NCBI GenBank assembly: GCA_013214715.1
Contig: JABSSB010000002.1
Span: 1-53,424 of the forward strand
Length of the DNA stretch: 53,424 nucleotides
Direction of reading: 5' to 3'
Source of the DNA: Paracoccaceae bacterium
GTDB lineage: Bacteria > Pseudomonadota > Alphaproteobacteria > Rhodobacterales > Rhodobacteraceae
This document shows positions 43,210 through 50,842 of the stretch, piece after piece; within the stretch, counting starts at the first letter, position 1; the number at the start of each line of letters is the position of its first letter. The translations under genes were made by a program, and so were the position numbers. The notes beneath the pieces are model-generated. The model was not told the origin of the DNA. It ran no database searches and saw nothing but the letters and a program-made list of their open reading frames with translations.

Positions 43210-44880
43210 GTGACCGACACATTAGCCATTTTACGGCCTATGAAGCGACGCAAGGCCAAACCGGCCCGGGCGCTGGCGGTGATTGGTTGGATCGTGGCGG
43301 GGCTGTGCCTTTTGCCGATGGTCGCGGCGGCGCTGGCCGCGCTGACCAGCGGGACAGACACGATCACCCATCTTTGGCAGACAGTCTTGCCATCCTACGC
43401 GGTGACCACTTTGCAACTGGTTGTGATGGTTGCCCTAAGCACCGGCCTGATCGGCGTTGGCGCGGCTTGGCTGGTGACAATGACCCGCTTTCCACTGGTG
43501 CGGTTCTTTGAGGTCGCGTTAGTCCTGCCCCTTGCCTTCCCGGCCTATGTGCTGGCCTATGCCTATACGCATATTCTGGATCATCCGGGTATCGTGCAAA
43601 GCCTGCTGCGCGATGTGACAGGTTGGGGGCCGCGTGACTATTGGTTTCCCGAGGTTCGCTCCGTCGGCGGAGCGGCGGCGATGCTGATCCTTGTTCTTTA
43701 TCCTTACGTCTATCTGCTCGCGCGGGCGGCGTTCCTGCAACAGACAGGCGGCGCTTATCTGGCGGCGCGGGCTTTAGGGCGGTCACCCTTTGGGGCTTTT
43801 CTGAGTGTTGGTCTGCCTATGGCGCGCCCCGCGATTGCTGCGGGTGTGTTGCTGGCAGTGATGGAGACCATCGCCGACTATGGCACCGTCGCCTATTTTG
43901 GCGTGCCGACCTTTGCCACGGGGATCTATCAAAGCTGGTTCACAATGGCCGACCGTGGGGCTGCGGCACAGCTTGCGTCCTGCCTGTTGGTTTTTGCCCT
44001 GATGCTGGCCGCGGCCGAGCGGTTGCAACGCGGCAAGGCCCGGTATCACGCAGCGGGCAAGCGCCATGTGCCCGTGCCGCCGGAAACCCTGACCGGCTGG
44101 GTGCGGTGGGGCGCGACCTTGCTTTGCGCAGTGCCGGTTTTGTTGGGGTTTTTGCTGCCCACAGTGATCCTGATCGACATGGCCTTGGGGTCCGAGCAGG
44201 ATTTGCTGAGCCGTCGCTATATCGGGTTTATCCGCAATTCGATCACTTTGGCAGGTGTGGCTGCGATCGTCACGGTGGCCGCGGCCATTTCCCTTGGGTA
44301 TTTCCAGCGGCTGCGTCCCGGACGCGGGTCGGGGACAGCGGGGTTGATTGCGCGGTTGGGCTATGCCGTTCCGGGCGGGGTGATCGCCGTGGGGCTTTTG
44401 GTGCCTTTTGCGGCTTTTGACAATTCGCTGGATGCGTTCATGCGCGAGAGCTTCGATATCTCGACCGGGCTGCTGCTGACCGGGTCGATCTGGGCGCTGG
44501 TGCTGGCCTATATGATCCGTTTTCTGGCCGCTGCTTTGGGTGCGTATGAAGGCGGGCAGGCGATGGTGCATCCTAATATGGATGCTGCCGCGCGGTCTTT
44601 GGGGCAGGGGGCGTTTGGCACGCTCCGGCGCGTGCATTTGCCGATCCTGACGCCATCGATCCTGACGGCGCTGCTGATCGTGTTTGTCGACGTGATGAAG
44701 GAGCTTCCGGCCACATTGATTATGCGGCCGTTCAATTTTGACACCTTGGCCGTGCAGGCGCATCGACTGGCCGCCGATGAACGATTGGAAGGCGCGGCGG
44801 TGCCGTCCCTTGTCATTCTGGCGGTTGGCCTTGTCCCGGTGATCCTGATCTGTTTGCAGGTGCGGCGCAAAAACGCCTGA
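43210..44880 (+). CDS. Iron(III)-type ABC transporter permease (FbpB/SfuB family)
   Basis: A 556-residue permease with two fused halves, each carrying the binding-protein-dependent transport domain, about twelve membrane segments in all. The EAA-like loops are AARALGRSPFGAFLSVGLPMARPA (about residues 195-218) and AARSLGQGAFGTLRRVHLPILTPS (about 460-483). This matches FbpB/AfuB/SfuB permeases for ferric ion, thiamine or related ligands. The start is uncertain: GTG 43210 or ATG 43240, neither with a good ribosome site. No ATPase or binding protein gene is next to it; the upstream operon ends in a terminator, and the downstream genes are on the other strand. Confidence 0.88.
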   Translation: MTDTLAILRPMKRRKAKPARALAVIGWIVAGLCLLPMVAAALAALTSGTDTITHLWQTVLPSYAVTTLQLVVMVALSTGLIGVGAAWLVTMTRFPLVRFFEVALVLPLAFPAYVLAYAYTHILDHPGIVQSLLRDVTGWGPRDYWFPEVRSVGGAAAMLILVLYPYVYLLARAAFLQQTGGAYLAARALGRSPFGAFLSVGLPMARPAIAAGVLLAVMETIADYGTVAYFGVPTFATGIYQSWFTMADRGAAAQLASCLLVFALMLAAAERLQRGKARYHAAGKRHVPVPPETLTGWVRWGATLLCAVPVLLGFLLPTVILIDMALGSEQDLLSRRYIGFIRNSITLAGVAAIVTVAAAISLGYFQRLRPGRGSGTAGLIARLGYAVPGGVIAVGLLVPFAAFDNSLDAFMRESFDISTGLLLTGSIWALVLAYMIRFLAAALGAYEGGQAMVHPNMDAAARSLGQGAFGTLRRVHLPILTPSILTALLIVFVDVMKELPATLIMRPFNFDTLAVQAHRLAADERLEGAAVPSLVILAVGLVPVILICLQVRRKNA

Positions 44881-44909
44881 GCCGCCGCGCAGTCAGACCA
44901 AGTCCGGTC

Positions 44910-45077
44910 TTACCCGTGGCAGGCGCACCCCGTGTGACCGCAGCCTTTGCCTTCAGGATGGCCCTTGGCGCAGTTTTCGCTGCAATAGTTACGGTCATCG
45001 TGCTTCACCGCATCCTTGATGTCGACGATACAGACGCAGTCGGGGCAGGCGCATTTCTGTTGGGTGACGGTTGGCAT
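44910..45077 (-). CDS. SmtA/BmtA-type bacterial metallothionein
   Basis: A 55-residue cytoplasmic protein that binds a Zn (or Cd) cluster. Translation gives nine cysteines at positions 9, 11, 14, 16, 32, 36, 46, 51 and 53, and histidines at 40, 48 and 54. The pattern CACPDCVC, YCSENCAKGH, GCGHTGCACHG is that of the cyanobacterial/pseudomonad SmtA/BmtA family, including the zinc-finger-like start. GAGGAG lies eight bases before the ATG. It is 15 bases downstream of the ArsR/SmtB-type gene on the same strand, a repressor-metallothionein operon. Confidence 0.95.
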   Translation of the reverse strand: MPTVTQQKCACPDCVCIVDIKDAVKHDDRNYCSENCAKGHPEGKGCGHTGCACHG

Positions 45078-45092
45078 TGTCAAAGCTCCTCT

Positions 45093-45416
45093 TTAGGGGT
45101 CATCCACTGTGTCGTGGTCATGGAAGAAAAGGTGATCAATCATAATGTTGAGCACGCTGTGCACACAGGCATCCGCCATCGTGTAAAACATCTGTTTGCC
45201 GCGCCGTTCGGATCTGAGAATCCGGGCCGAGCGCAGCAGGCGCAGGTGATGGCTGGTCAAAGAGGGCGACACGCCGACATGCTCGGCTATGTCACCGGCC
45301 GACCGTTCCACTTCCATGCAGGCGATAACAATCGACAAGCGTGTGGGATCGGCCAACAGGCCGAATGTTTCGGCCAGTTCCATTGTCTGATCTCGATATA
45401 GATCACGATTCTCCAT
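45093..45416 (-). CDS. ArsR/SmtB-family metal-sensing repressor
   Basis: A 107-residue winged-helix regulator. ADPTRLSIV and the recognition segment VGVSPSLTSHHLRLLRSARI are typical ArsR/SmtB. The alpha5 metal site known from SmtB (Asp104, His106, His117, Glu120) aligns with D82, C84, H95 and F98, with H99 and H101 next to it. The site is thus Asp-x-Cys...His plus C-terminal His and could still bind Zn or Cd. It lacks the N-terminal Cys sites of ArsR/CadC. ATG 45416 is used; there is no clear ribosome site. It would repress itself and the metallothionein and release on metal excess. Confidence 0.9.
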   Translation of the reverse strand: MENRDLYRDQTMELAETFGLLADPTRLSIVIACMEVERSAGDIAEHVGVSPSLTSHHLRLLRSARILRSERRGKQMFYTMADACVHSVLNIMIDHLFFHDHDTVDDP

Positions 45417-45425
45417 ACTAAACAC

Positions 45426-45441
45426 TTAAACGGTTGTTCAA
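45426..45441. promoter_or_regulatory. Candidate SmtB-type operator
   Basis: An imperfect inverted repeat, TTAAACGGTTGTTCAA, ten bases upstream of the smtB-type start. The right half GTTCAA matches the core of SmtB/ArsR-family operators (TGAAC..GTTCA); the left half has mismatches. Position just before the repressor gene supports autoregulation, but the match is weak. Confidence 0.4.
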
Positions 45442-45504
45442 TTGTTGTCACTGCTGATCTTCTGCGGCAGAGCAGCGCGGCGGAAGGCCCAATTTTCCAC
45501 TTGC

Positions 45505-45519
45505 GTTATGTTATAACAT
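45505..45519. promoter_or_regulatory. Candidate Zur box upstream of cobW1
   Basis: GTTATGTTATAACAT, containing the perfect 12-bp palindrome ATGTTATAACAT. It is nearly identical to the site at 48647-48661 (GTTATGCTATAACAT). Alphaproteobacterial Zur sites have a GTTAT..ATAAC core, and the two here precede a ZigA-type GTPase and zur itself. It lies 35 bases upstream of the TTG start and about 90 bases from the divergent smtB-type gene. Confidence 0.8.
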
Positions 45520-45554
45520 TCGCCAAATACATCCGCCTGAGAAGGAGAACAGTT

Positions 45555-46775
45555 TTGACGCAGCATGACACACGCCTTCCCGTCACGGTCTTGTCGGGTT
45601 TTCTTGGGGCCGGAAAAACCACCTTGTTGAACCGGGTTCTGAACAATCGCGAAGGCCGCCGTGTCGCCGTGATCGTGAATGACATGTCCGAGGTGAATAT
45701 CGACGCCGATCTGGTGCGAGCCGACACCGAACTAAGCCGGACCGATGAGACCCTTGTGGAAATGTCCAATGGCTGCATTTGCTGTACCCTGCGGGATGAT
45801 CTTCTGGACGAGGTGCGGCGCCTCGCGGCGGAAGGGCGCTTTGATTACCTGCTGATTGAATCCACCGGAATTTCAGAGCCATTGCCCGTCGCTGCCACGT
45901 TTGATTTCCGCGATGAATATGGTGACAGCCTTTCGGATGTATCGCGCCTTGACACGATGGTGACCGTGGTTGACGCGGTAAATCTGCTGAAAGATTATTC
46001 CAGCCATGATTTCCTGCGTGACCGGGGCGAGGTCATGGGCGACGAAGATGATCGCACGCTTGTGCATTTGCTGACCGATCAGATTGAATTCGCTGATGTG
46101 GTCATTCTGAACAAGGTCGATGACGCAACCCCCGATCAAGTGGAAGCGGCCCGCAAGATTATTCGAAGCCTGAACGCCGACACAAAGATCATCGAAACAA
46201 ATCATTCGGATGTGGCGGCGGATGAAATCCTGGATACGGGTCTTTTTGACTTTGAAAAGGCGCATGAGCATCCGATGTGGGCGAAAGAGCTTTATGGCTT
46301 TGCCGATCACGTGCCGGAAACCGAAGAATATGGCGTGACCAGCTATGTCTATCGCGCCCGCCGCCCGTTTGAGCCCGAGAAGATCCTAAAGGTGCTGAAT
46401 GGTGATCTGCCAGGCGTGATCCGGGCCAAGGGCCATTTCTGGATCGCCACCCGCCCGGATTGGGTGGCCGAGTTTTCGCTGGCCGGGGCGCTGTCATCGG
46501 TTAAACCATTGGGCACATGGTGGGCATCGGTTCCGGTTGAACGCTGGCCCGATCACGATAGCGCAAAGGAATACATGGCAGCCCATTGGCAGGAACCTTG
46601 GGGCGATCGGCGGCAAGAAATCGTGTTCATCGGCGCGGGTATCGACTGGCCGGCGCTGACGGCCCGCCTCGATGCCTGTCTTTTGCCCGAGCATTTGGCC
46701 CCCGACCCGGAGTCGCTGCCGCAGGATCTGCCGGACCCGTTCCCGCTTTGGCGCCGGGCCGAGGCGGCGGCATGA
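45555..46775 (+). CDS. CobW/ZigA-type zinc GTPase (copy 1)
   Basis: A 406-residue G3E GTPase, the length of YciC/ZigA-type zinc chaperones. Walker A is GFLGAGKTT, the metal-binding motif is NGCICCTLRDDL (C-x-C-C), then IESTGISEP, and the guanine-specific motif is NKVD. The C-terminal CobW_C domain runs from about residue 255 (YRARRPFEPEKILKVL). The start is TTG 45555 with AAGGAG seven bases upstream; the in-frame codon further upstream lies within the Zur box. In other bacteria, such proteins are induced by Zur in zinc scarcity and deliver Zn to chosen enzymes. The stop overlaps the DUF1826 gene (ATGA). Confidence 0.93.
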   Translation: MTQHDTRLPVTVLSGFLGAGKTTLLNRVLNNREGRRVAVIVNDMSEVNIDADLVRADTELSRTDETLVEMSNGCICCTLRDDLLDEVRRLAAEGRFDYLLIESTGISEPLPVAATFDFRDEYGDSLSDVSRLDTMVTVVDAVNLLKDYSSHDFLRDRGEVMGDEDDRTLVHLLTDQIEFADVVILNKVDDATPDQVEAARKIIRSLNADTKIIETNHSDVAADEILDTGLFDFEKAHEHPMWAKELYGFADHVPETEEYGVTSYVYRARRPFEPEKILKVLNGDLPGVIRAKGHFWIATRPDWVAEFSLAGALSSVKPLGTWWASVPVERWPDHDSAKEYMAAHWQEPWGDRRQEIVFIGAGIDWPALTARLDACLLPEHLAPDPESLPQDLPDPFPLWRRAEAAA

Positions 46776-47425
46776 CGGTGCTGCACCCCCTGAACGCTGC
46801 GCCGCCCAAAGGTGTGCGTTTGGCCGAAGCCTCCGACGCGTTGGAGGCCATTCACCACGCAGATTGTGCCGCTGCTATCTGGCAGCGCGCGTTTCCCGAC
46901 GGGTTCGCAGAGTGGATCGACGGATTGTCACCCGAGCAGTTGCCCTCCGCACGGGTAGTGTTGACACCAGATCGCGTGGCCGATGCTGTGACAATGCTTT
47001 GCGATGGGGCCGACACGCCGGCATCTGCGCATCGGGAGTTTCTTATCAGCGATGCCGCTGATCTTGCGACGCATTTTGCGACCATCATGGACGCGCCTTA
47101 CCTGCGGATGCGGCTCGACAAGGTCACGACAAATGCGTGCCGCAAATTCCATATGGACGCGGTGGTGGCCCGGCTGGTGTGCACCTATCGCGGCTCGGGC
47201 ACGCAATATGGCACTTCAGTCGCTGGTGGCGATCCCGAGGTGATTGCGCGCGTGGCTACGGGGTCTCCGATTGTGATGCGTGGCTCGCTTTGGCCCGAAA
47301 CGCCCAAATCAGGTCTGCTGCACCGCTCGCCTCCGATTGAGGGCAGCGGAGAGACGAGGTTGCTGTTTGTCCTGGATCCTGTATCCGACCCGGAGCAGAC
47401 GGCTGATTTGCATCACTTGCACTGA
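46772..47425 (+). CDS. DUF1826 family protein
   Basis: A 217-residue protein matching, by eye, the DUF1826 family often found beside COG0523 GTPases. It has no signal or membrane segment. Visible conserved features are YLRMRLDKVTTNACRKFHMD, RLVCTYRGSGTQY, a Gly-rich GSPIVMRGSLWPE and a C-terminal LHHLH. The FHMD and distal His residues could bind a metal (a cupin- or dioxygenase-like arrangement), but function is unknown. It is coupled to cobW1 by ATGA and so lies under the same Zur box. Confidence 0.8.
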   Translation: MTVLHPLNAAPPKGVRLAEASDALEAIHHADCAAAIWQRAFPDGFAEWIDGLSPEQLPSARVVLTPDRVADAVTMLCDGADTPASAHREFLISDAADLATHFATIMDAPYLRMRLDKVTTNACRKFHMDAVVARLVCTYRGSGTQYGTSVAGGDPEVIARVATGSPIVMRGSLWPETPKSGLLHRSPPIEGSGETRLLFVLDPVSDPEQTADLHHLH

Positions 47426-47520
47426 GCCGCCAGGCCCGGAGTCCGCTCTGGGCAAACGGGCGCACTGCTGTATAGAGCGGTGCGGCCGGTTTGGGCTGTC
47501 TGTGCGGCTAGGATATCGCG

Positions 47521-48627
47521 ATGGTTGAAAAACGACTTCCACTCACCGTGTTGACCGGGTTCCTTGGTGCTGGGAAATCGACTCTGTTGAACAAGGTCCT
47601 GGCCCAGCCGGGTGGCGACAAGCTGGCCTTGATCGTGAACGAATTCGGAGAGATTGGCCTCGATCATGACCTGATCGAAGCCAGCAGCGACGAGGTCGTG
47701 TTGATGGCGTCGGGGTGTTTGTGCTGTTCGATCCGGGGTGATCTGGCGCAAACGGTGTCCAGGCTTTTGACCCGCCGCGCCCGCGGGCAGCTGGAGTTTG
47801 ATCGCATCGTCATCGAAACAACAGGTCTGGCGGACCCGGTCCCGATCCAGCAGACGGTTCTGGCGGACCCGCTGCTGGCACGGGCTGTTTATCTGGACGG
47901 GATCGTCACGGTGGTCGATACGGTGACGGGTGCCCGGACTTTGGATGCTCAGTTCGAAGCCGTGTCTCAGGTGGCGACCGCAGATTTGCTGTTGCTGTCC
48001 AAAACCGACCGGGCGGACCCCGCGTCCATCACCGCATTGACGCAAAGGCTGCGCGGTTTGAACGCCACGGCGGATGTGCGAACAACAGCTGACGCCGCAG
48101 CCAATCCGTCGATGATGTGGCAACGCTCCGCGATGCGGCGGGATGTATCACGAAATCAGGCCATTGACTGGCTGACGCCTTCGCAAACCGCGCCGGACCC
48201 TCTGGCCAATCTGTCCGGGCTTGCGGGGGTCGCACTGCCCGATCGGACCGCGACCTTGGCGCATGATGGTCGCATTAGCTCAGCTTCGATCAGTTTGGAC
48301 GAACCGCTTGATGATTCTGTCTTTGATAATTGGCTGGACACGCTGATCACCCTGCGCGGATCTCAGATACTGAGGATCAAGGGAATCGTGTTCCTCGAAG
48401 GGATCGACCATCCATTTGTCTTTCACGGTGTGCAGCATGTGTTTGACCCTCCGGTCCCGTTGAAAGACTGGCCTGACGGGGACACATGCTCTCGCATCGT
48501 GGTCATCGCCCGAGATGTGCCCGAACAGGAGCTTTACCGCAGCTTTGATATGTTGCGCAAAAACGCTGCGCCAAAGCCGCGGGCGTTTCCCGATTGGCAA
48601 CCGGTTGCGCCAAAGCCATCATCTTAA
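47521..48627 (+). CDS. CobW-family GTPase (copy 2)
   Basis: A 368-residue G3E GTPase: Walker A GFLGAGKSTLLNKVL, VNEFGEIGLDHDLI, metal motif SGCLCCSIRGDL, IETTGLADPVP, the KTD guanine motif in LLLSKTDRAD, and a C-terminal CobW_C domain (from about 255). It differs from copy 1 mainly in the C-terminal half and is closer to general CobW/YjiA. It lies 95 bases after the DUF1826 gene in the same direction and may share the transcript. It was probably retained with copy 1 to serve different client enzymes. Confidence 0.92.
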   Translation: MVEKRLPLTVLTGFLGAGKSTLLNKVLAQPGGDKLALIVNEFGEIGLDHDLIEASSDEVVLMASGCLCCSIRGDLAQTVSRLLTRRARGQLEFDRIVIETTGLADPVPIQQTVLADPLLARAVYLDGIVTVVDTVTGARTLDAQFEAVSQVATADLLLLSKTDRADPASITALTQRLRGLNATADVRTTADAAANPSMMWQRSAMRRDVSRNQAIDWLTPSQTAPDPLANLSGLAGVALPDRTATLAHDGRISSASISLDEPLDDSVFDNWLDTLITLRGSQILRIKGIVFLEGIDHPFVFHGVQHVFDPPVPLKDWPDGDTCSRIVVIARDVPEQELYRSFDMLRKNAAPKPRAFPDWQPVAPKPSS

Positions 48628-48646
48628 GCGGCGTGGCTTGCGAAAC

Positions 48647-48661
48647 GTTATGCTATAACAT
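48647..48661. promoter_or_regulatory. Candidate Zur box upstream of zur
   Basis: GTTATGCTATAACAT, one base different from the site at 45505-45519 and with the same GTTAT..ATAAC symmetry. It lies 31 bases upstream of the zur start codon and 19 bases after the preceding stop, where binding would block a zur promoter. It would give autoregulation and Zur control of the linked zinc ABC operon. Confidence 0.8.
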
Positions 48662-48692
48662 ACAGACGACGACAGGTTTGGGATGATGCGCA

Positions 48693-49097
48693 ATGACCCG
48701 TGGTGAACAGATGCAGGCCGACATTCTTTCTGTGCTGATGGCGCAGGACGGGGTGATGTCGGCCTATGATATTATGGATGCTCTCAAGGGATCTTATCCC
48801 AAGATCGCGCCGCCCACCGTGTATCGTGCGCTGTCGGCACTGACCAAGGCCGGACAGGTTCACAGGCTGGAATCGCGCAACGGTTACATGGCCTGTCAGC
48901 ATGATCATGCTGAGGAAACGGCCGTGCTGTCGATTTGCGATGATTGCGGCGCCGTTGAGGAAACCGCCTCGAACAAAATCCTCGATGATCTTGCCTATGT
49001 CGCGAAGAAATCTGGATTCGTGCCGTCCCGCCATGTGATCGAGATGATCGGCACATGCGGCGACTGCGCCAGCGCCGAGCGGGACGCATCGTCATGA
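48693..49097 (+). CDS. zur: Zinc uptake regulator Zur (Fur family)
   Basis: A 134-residue Fur-family repressor. The winged helix has MSAYDIMDAL and PPTVYRALSALTKAGQVHRLES, and the dimerisation domain has the metal His residues in CQHDHAEETAVLSICDDCGAVEE. The two CxxC motifs (CDDC and CGDC) of the structural zinc site are present. Zur identity rests on the short N-terminus and on its neighbours. It represses zinc uptake genes when zinc is ample. Its stop overlaps the start of a 43-aa gene (ATGA). Confidence 0.93.
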   Translation: MTRGEQMQADILSVLMAQDGVMSAYDIMDALKGSYPKIAPPTVYRALSALTKAGQVHRLESRNGYMACQHDHAEETAVLSICDDCGAVEETASNKILDDLAYVAKKSGFVPSRHVIEMIGTCGDCASAERDASS

Positions 49098-49225
49098 GCG
49101 AGGGGCGCACAGCGAAAAGGCTGCTGCTGATCGGCGCGGGTCCCCGCGTGGCAGGAGCCATGGTGATCATCGTCTTTCTCTGGCTTGGCTATTTATGGGC
49201 CACAGCGACGCCTGGATCGCTATGA
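49094..49225 (+). CDS. 43-aa single-helix membrane peptide between zur and zinc ATPase
   Basis: A short open frame of 43 codons. It begins MSEGRTAKRLLLIGAGPRVA, then has one hydrophobic segment (about 18-38, GAMVIIVFLWLGYLWATA) and ends PGSL. Its ATG overlaps the zur stop (ATGA), and its TGA overlaps the start of the zinc ABC ATPase (ATGA), so all three would be translated in series. The basic N-terminus suggests an N-in inner-membrane orientation. I recognise no family. The double overlap is the main evidence for coding; conservation is unknown to me. Confidence 0.65.
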   Translation: MSEGRTAKRLLLIGAGPRVAGAMVIIVFLWLGYLWATATPGSL

Positions 49226-49965
49226 CAACCGCACTTTCCTTTGAGAACCTGACCCTTGGCTATGATCGCTTGCCAGCGGTGCAACGGCTTGAGACCGAAA
49301 TCCCCCAAGGCAGCCTGACAGCGGTTGTCGGCCCGAACGGGGCGGGCAAATCAACCTTGTTAAAAGGTGTGATCGGAACGCTGACACCATTGGAAGGCAA
49401 GATCGGCTTTGGGGAATTCTGTCGTGACGATATCGCGTATTTGCCTCAGCAATCTGATATTGATCGGGGCTTTCCTCTGACCGTTGTGGATCTGGTCAGC
49501 ATGGGCCTGTGGCGTCAGATTGGGCCTTTTGGTCGCGTGCGCCGCGCCCAACGTGCGCGTGTGGCGGATGCGATTGCCGCCGTCGGGCTGACCGGTTTCG
49601 AAAAACGCTCCATCGGGTCGCTGTCGGGAGGGCAGATGCAGCGGGTGTTGTTCGCCCGGTTGTTGCTGCAGGACGCGCAGCTTGTCTTGCTGGACGAACC
49701 GTTCAACGCGGTCGATACGCGCACAATGGCAGACCTGCTTGAGATCATCGCGCGCTGGCATCGTGAAGGCCGCACGGTTCTGGCCGTGCTTCATGATTTC
49801 GACTCGGTGCGCACGCATTTCCCCCGCACATTGATGCTGGCCCGCGAAATGGTGGCGCATGGCGCGACCGAAGATGTTCTGACCTCGGAAAACCAGTTCC
49901 GCGCGCGCCAGATGTGCGAAGCCTGTGCCAGCACGCCCCATGTCTGCGGGAAGGATGCCGCATGA
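49222..49965 (+). CDS. aztA: Zinc ABC transporter ATP-binding protein (AztA/ZnuC-type)
   Basis: A 247-residue ATPase of the metal-type ABC importers: Walker A GPNGAGKSTLLKG, Q-loop IAYLPQQSDIDRGFPLTV, signature LSGGQMQRVLFARLLLQ, Walker B LVLLDEPFNAVD, and switch His in VLHDFDSV. The C-terminal tail is Cys-rich (MCEACASTPHVCGKDAA). Layout and tail resemble AztA more than E. coli-type ZnuC, but I cannot settle it without alignment. It overlaps the 43-aa gene before and the permease after, both as ATGA. The Cys tail could sense metal. Confidence 0.85.
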   Translation: MTTALSFENLTLGYDRLPAVQRLETEIPQGSLTAVVGPNGAGKSTLLKGVIGTLTPLEGKIGFGEFCRDDIAYLPQQSDIDRGFPLTVVDLVSMGLWRQIGPFGRVRRAQRARVADAIAAVGLTGFEKRSIGSLSGGQMQRVLFARLLLQDAQLVLLDEPFNAVDTRTMADLLEIIARWHREGRTVLAVLHDFDSVRTHFPRTLMLAREMVAHGATEDVLTSENQFRARQMCEACASTPHVCGKDAA

Positions 49966-50831
49966 TCTGGGATGCGATCATTGCGCCATTTGCGGAATTT
50001 GGCTTCATGCGGCGCGCCTTGCTGGGCTGTGTCGCGATTTCGCTCGGTGCAACGCCGGTCGGCGTGTTCTTGATGCTGCGGCGGATGAGCCTGACAGGCG
50101 ATGCGATGGCTCATGCGATCCTGCCGGGGGCGGCGATTGGCTATCTGGTGTCGGGCCTGTCGCTGGGCGCGATGACCATTGGCGGGCTGGTCGCAGGTAT
50201 GGCTGTGGCGCTGGCATCCGGTTTTGTCACGCGGGCGACGGCCTTGCGGGAAGATGCAAGCCTTGCGGCCTTTTACCTGATCTCGCTTGCGCTGGGCGTG
50301 CTGATCGTGTCGACGCGCGGCAGCAATGTTGATCTGATGCATGTGCTGTTCGGGACGGTTCTGGCGCTGGATAATGCGGCGCTGATCCTGCTTTGCTCGA
50401 TCGCGAGCCTGTCGATCCTGGGTGTTGCCATTTTGTTCCGGCCCTTGGTGATGGAATGCGCGGATCCACAATTTCTGCGGTCTGTCAGCGGGTTGAGCGC
50501 GGTGACGCATTTCACTTTCCTCAGCCTGTGCGTGCTGAACCTTGTGGGCGGGTTTCACGCCCTGGGCACGTTGATGGCCGTGGGTATCATGATTTTGCCG
50601 GCCGCCGGCGCGCGGTTTTTCGCCAGCTCTATCGCCGGGCTGATAGGGGTCGCGGTTTTGATCGCGATTGGCTCGAGCGTGACAGGTTTGTTGCTGTCTT
50701 ACCATTTCAGCCTGCCATCCGGCCCGGCCATCATCCTCGTCGCGGGCATCGCCTATGTTCTGGCCCTTCTGTTTGGGCCGGTGGGTGGGTTGGTGACGCA
50801 GGCCATTCCGAAATCCCAAGTTAATCCGTGA
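49962..50831 (+). CDS. aztB: Zinc ABC transporter permease (AztB/ZnuB-type)
   Basis: A 289-residue inner-membrane permease of the ABC-3 metal family with about eight hydrophobic segments. Conserved parts are GFMRRALLGC near the start, RRMSLTGDAMAHAILPGAAIGYL (the family GDALSHAVLPG motif), REDASLAAFYLISLALGV, SNVDLMHVLFG and the late GTLMAVGIMILPAAGARF. The ATG overlaps the ATPase stop. It would carry Zn from the periplasmic binding protein encoded next. Confidence 0.88.
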   Translation: MIWDAIIAPFAEFGFMRRALLGCVAISLGATPVGVFLMLRRMSLTGDAMAHAILPGAAIGYLVSGLSLGAMTIGGLVAGMAVALASGFVTRATALREDASLAAFYLISLALGVLIVSTRGSNVDLMHVLFGTVLALDNAALILLCSIASLSILGVAILFRPLVMECADPQFLRSVSGLSAVTHFTFLSLCVLNLVGGFHALGTLMAVGIMILPAAGARFFASSIAGLIGVAVLIAIGSSVTGLLLSYHFSLPSGPAIILVAGIAYVLALLFGPVGGLVTQAIPKSQVNP

Positions 50832-50842
50832 AGGACGACATT

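Noticed and set aside
44881..44909. Terminator between the permease and the metallothionein gene
   Set aside because: There is a 5-bp stem (AGACC / GGTCT) but it is short and has no T-run, so it is not strong enough to call.
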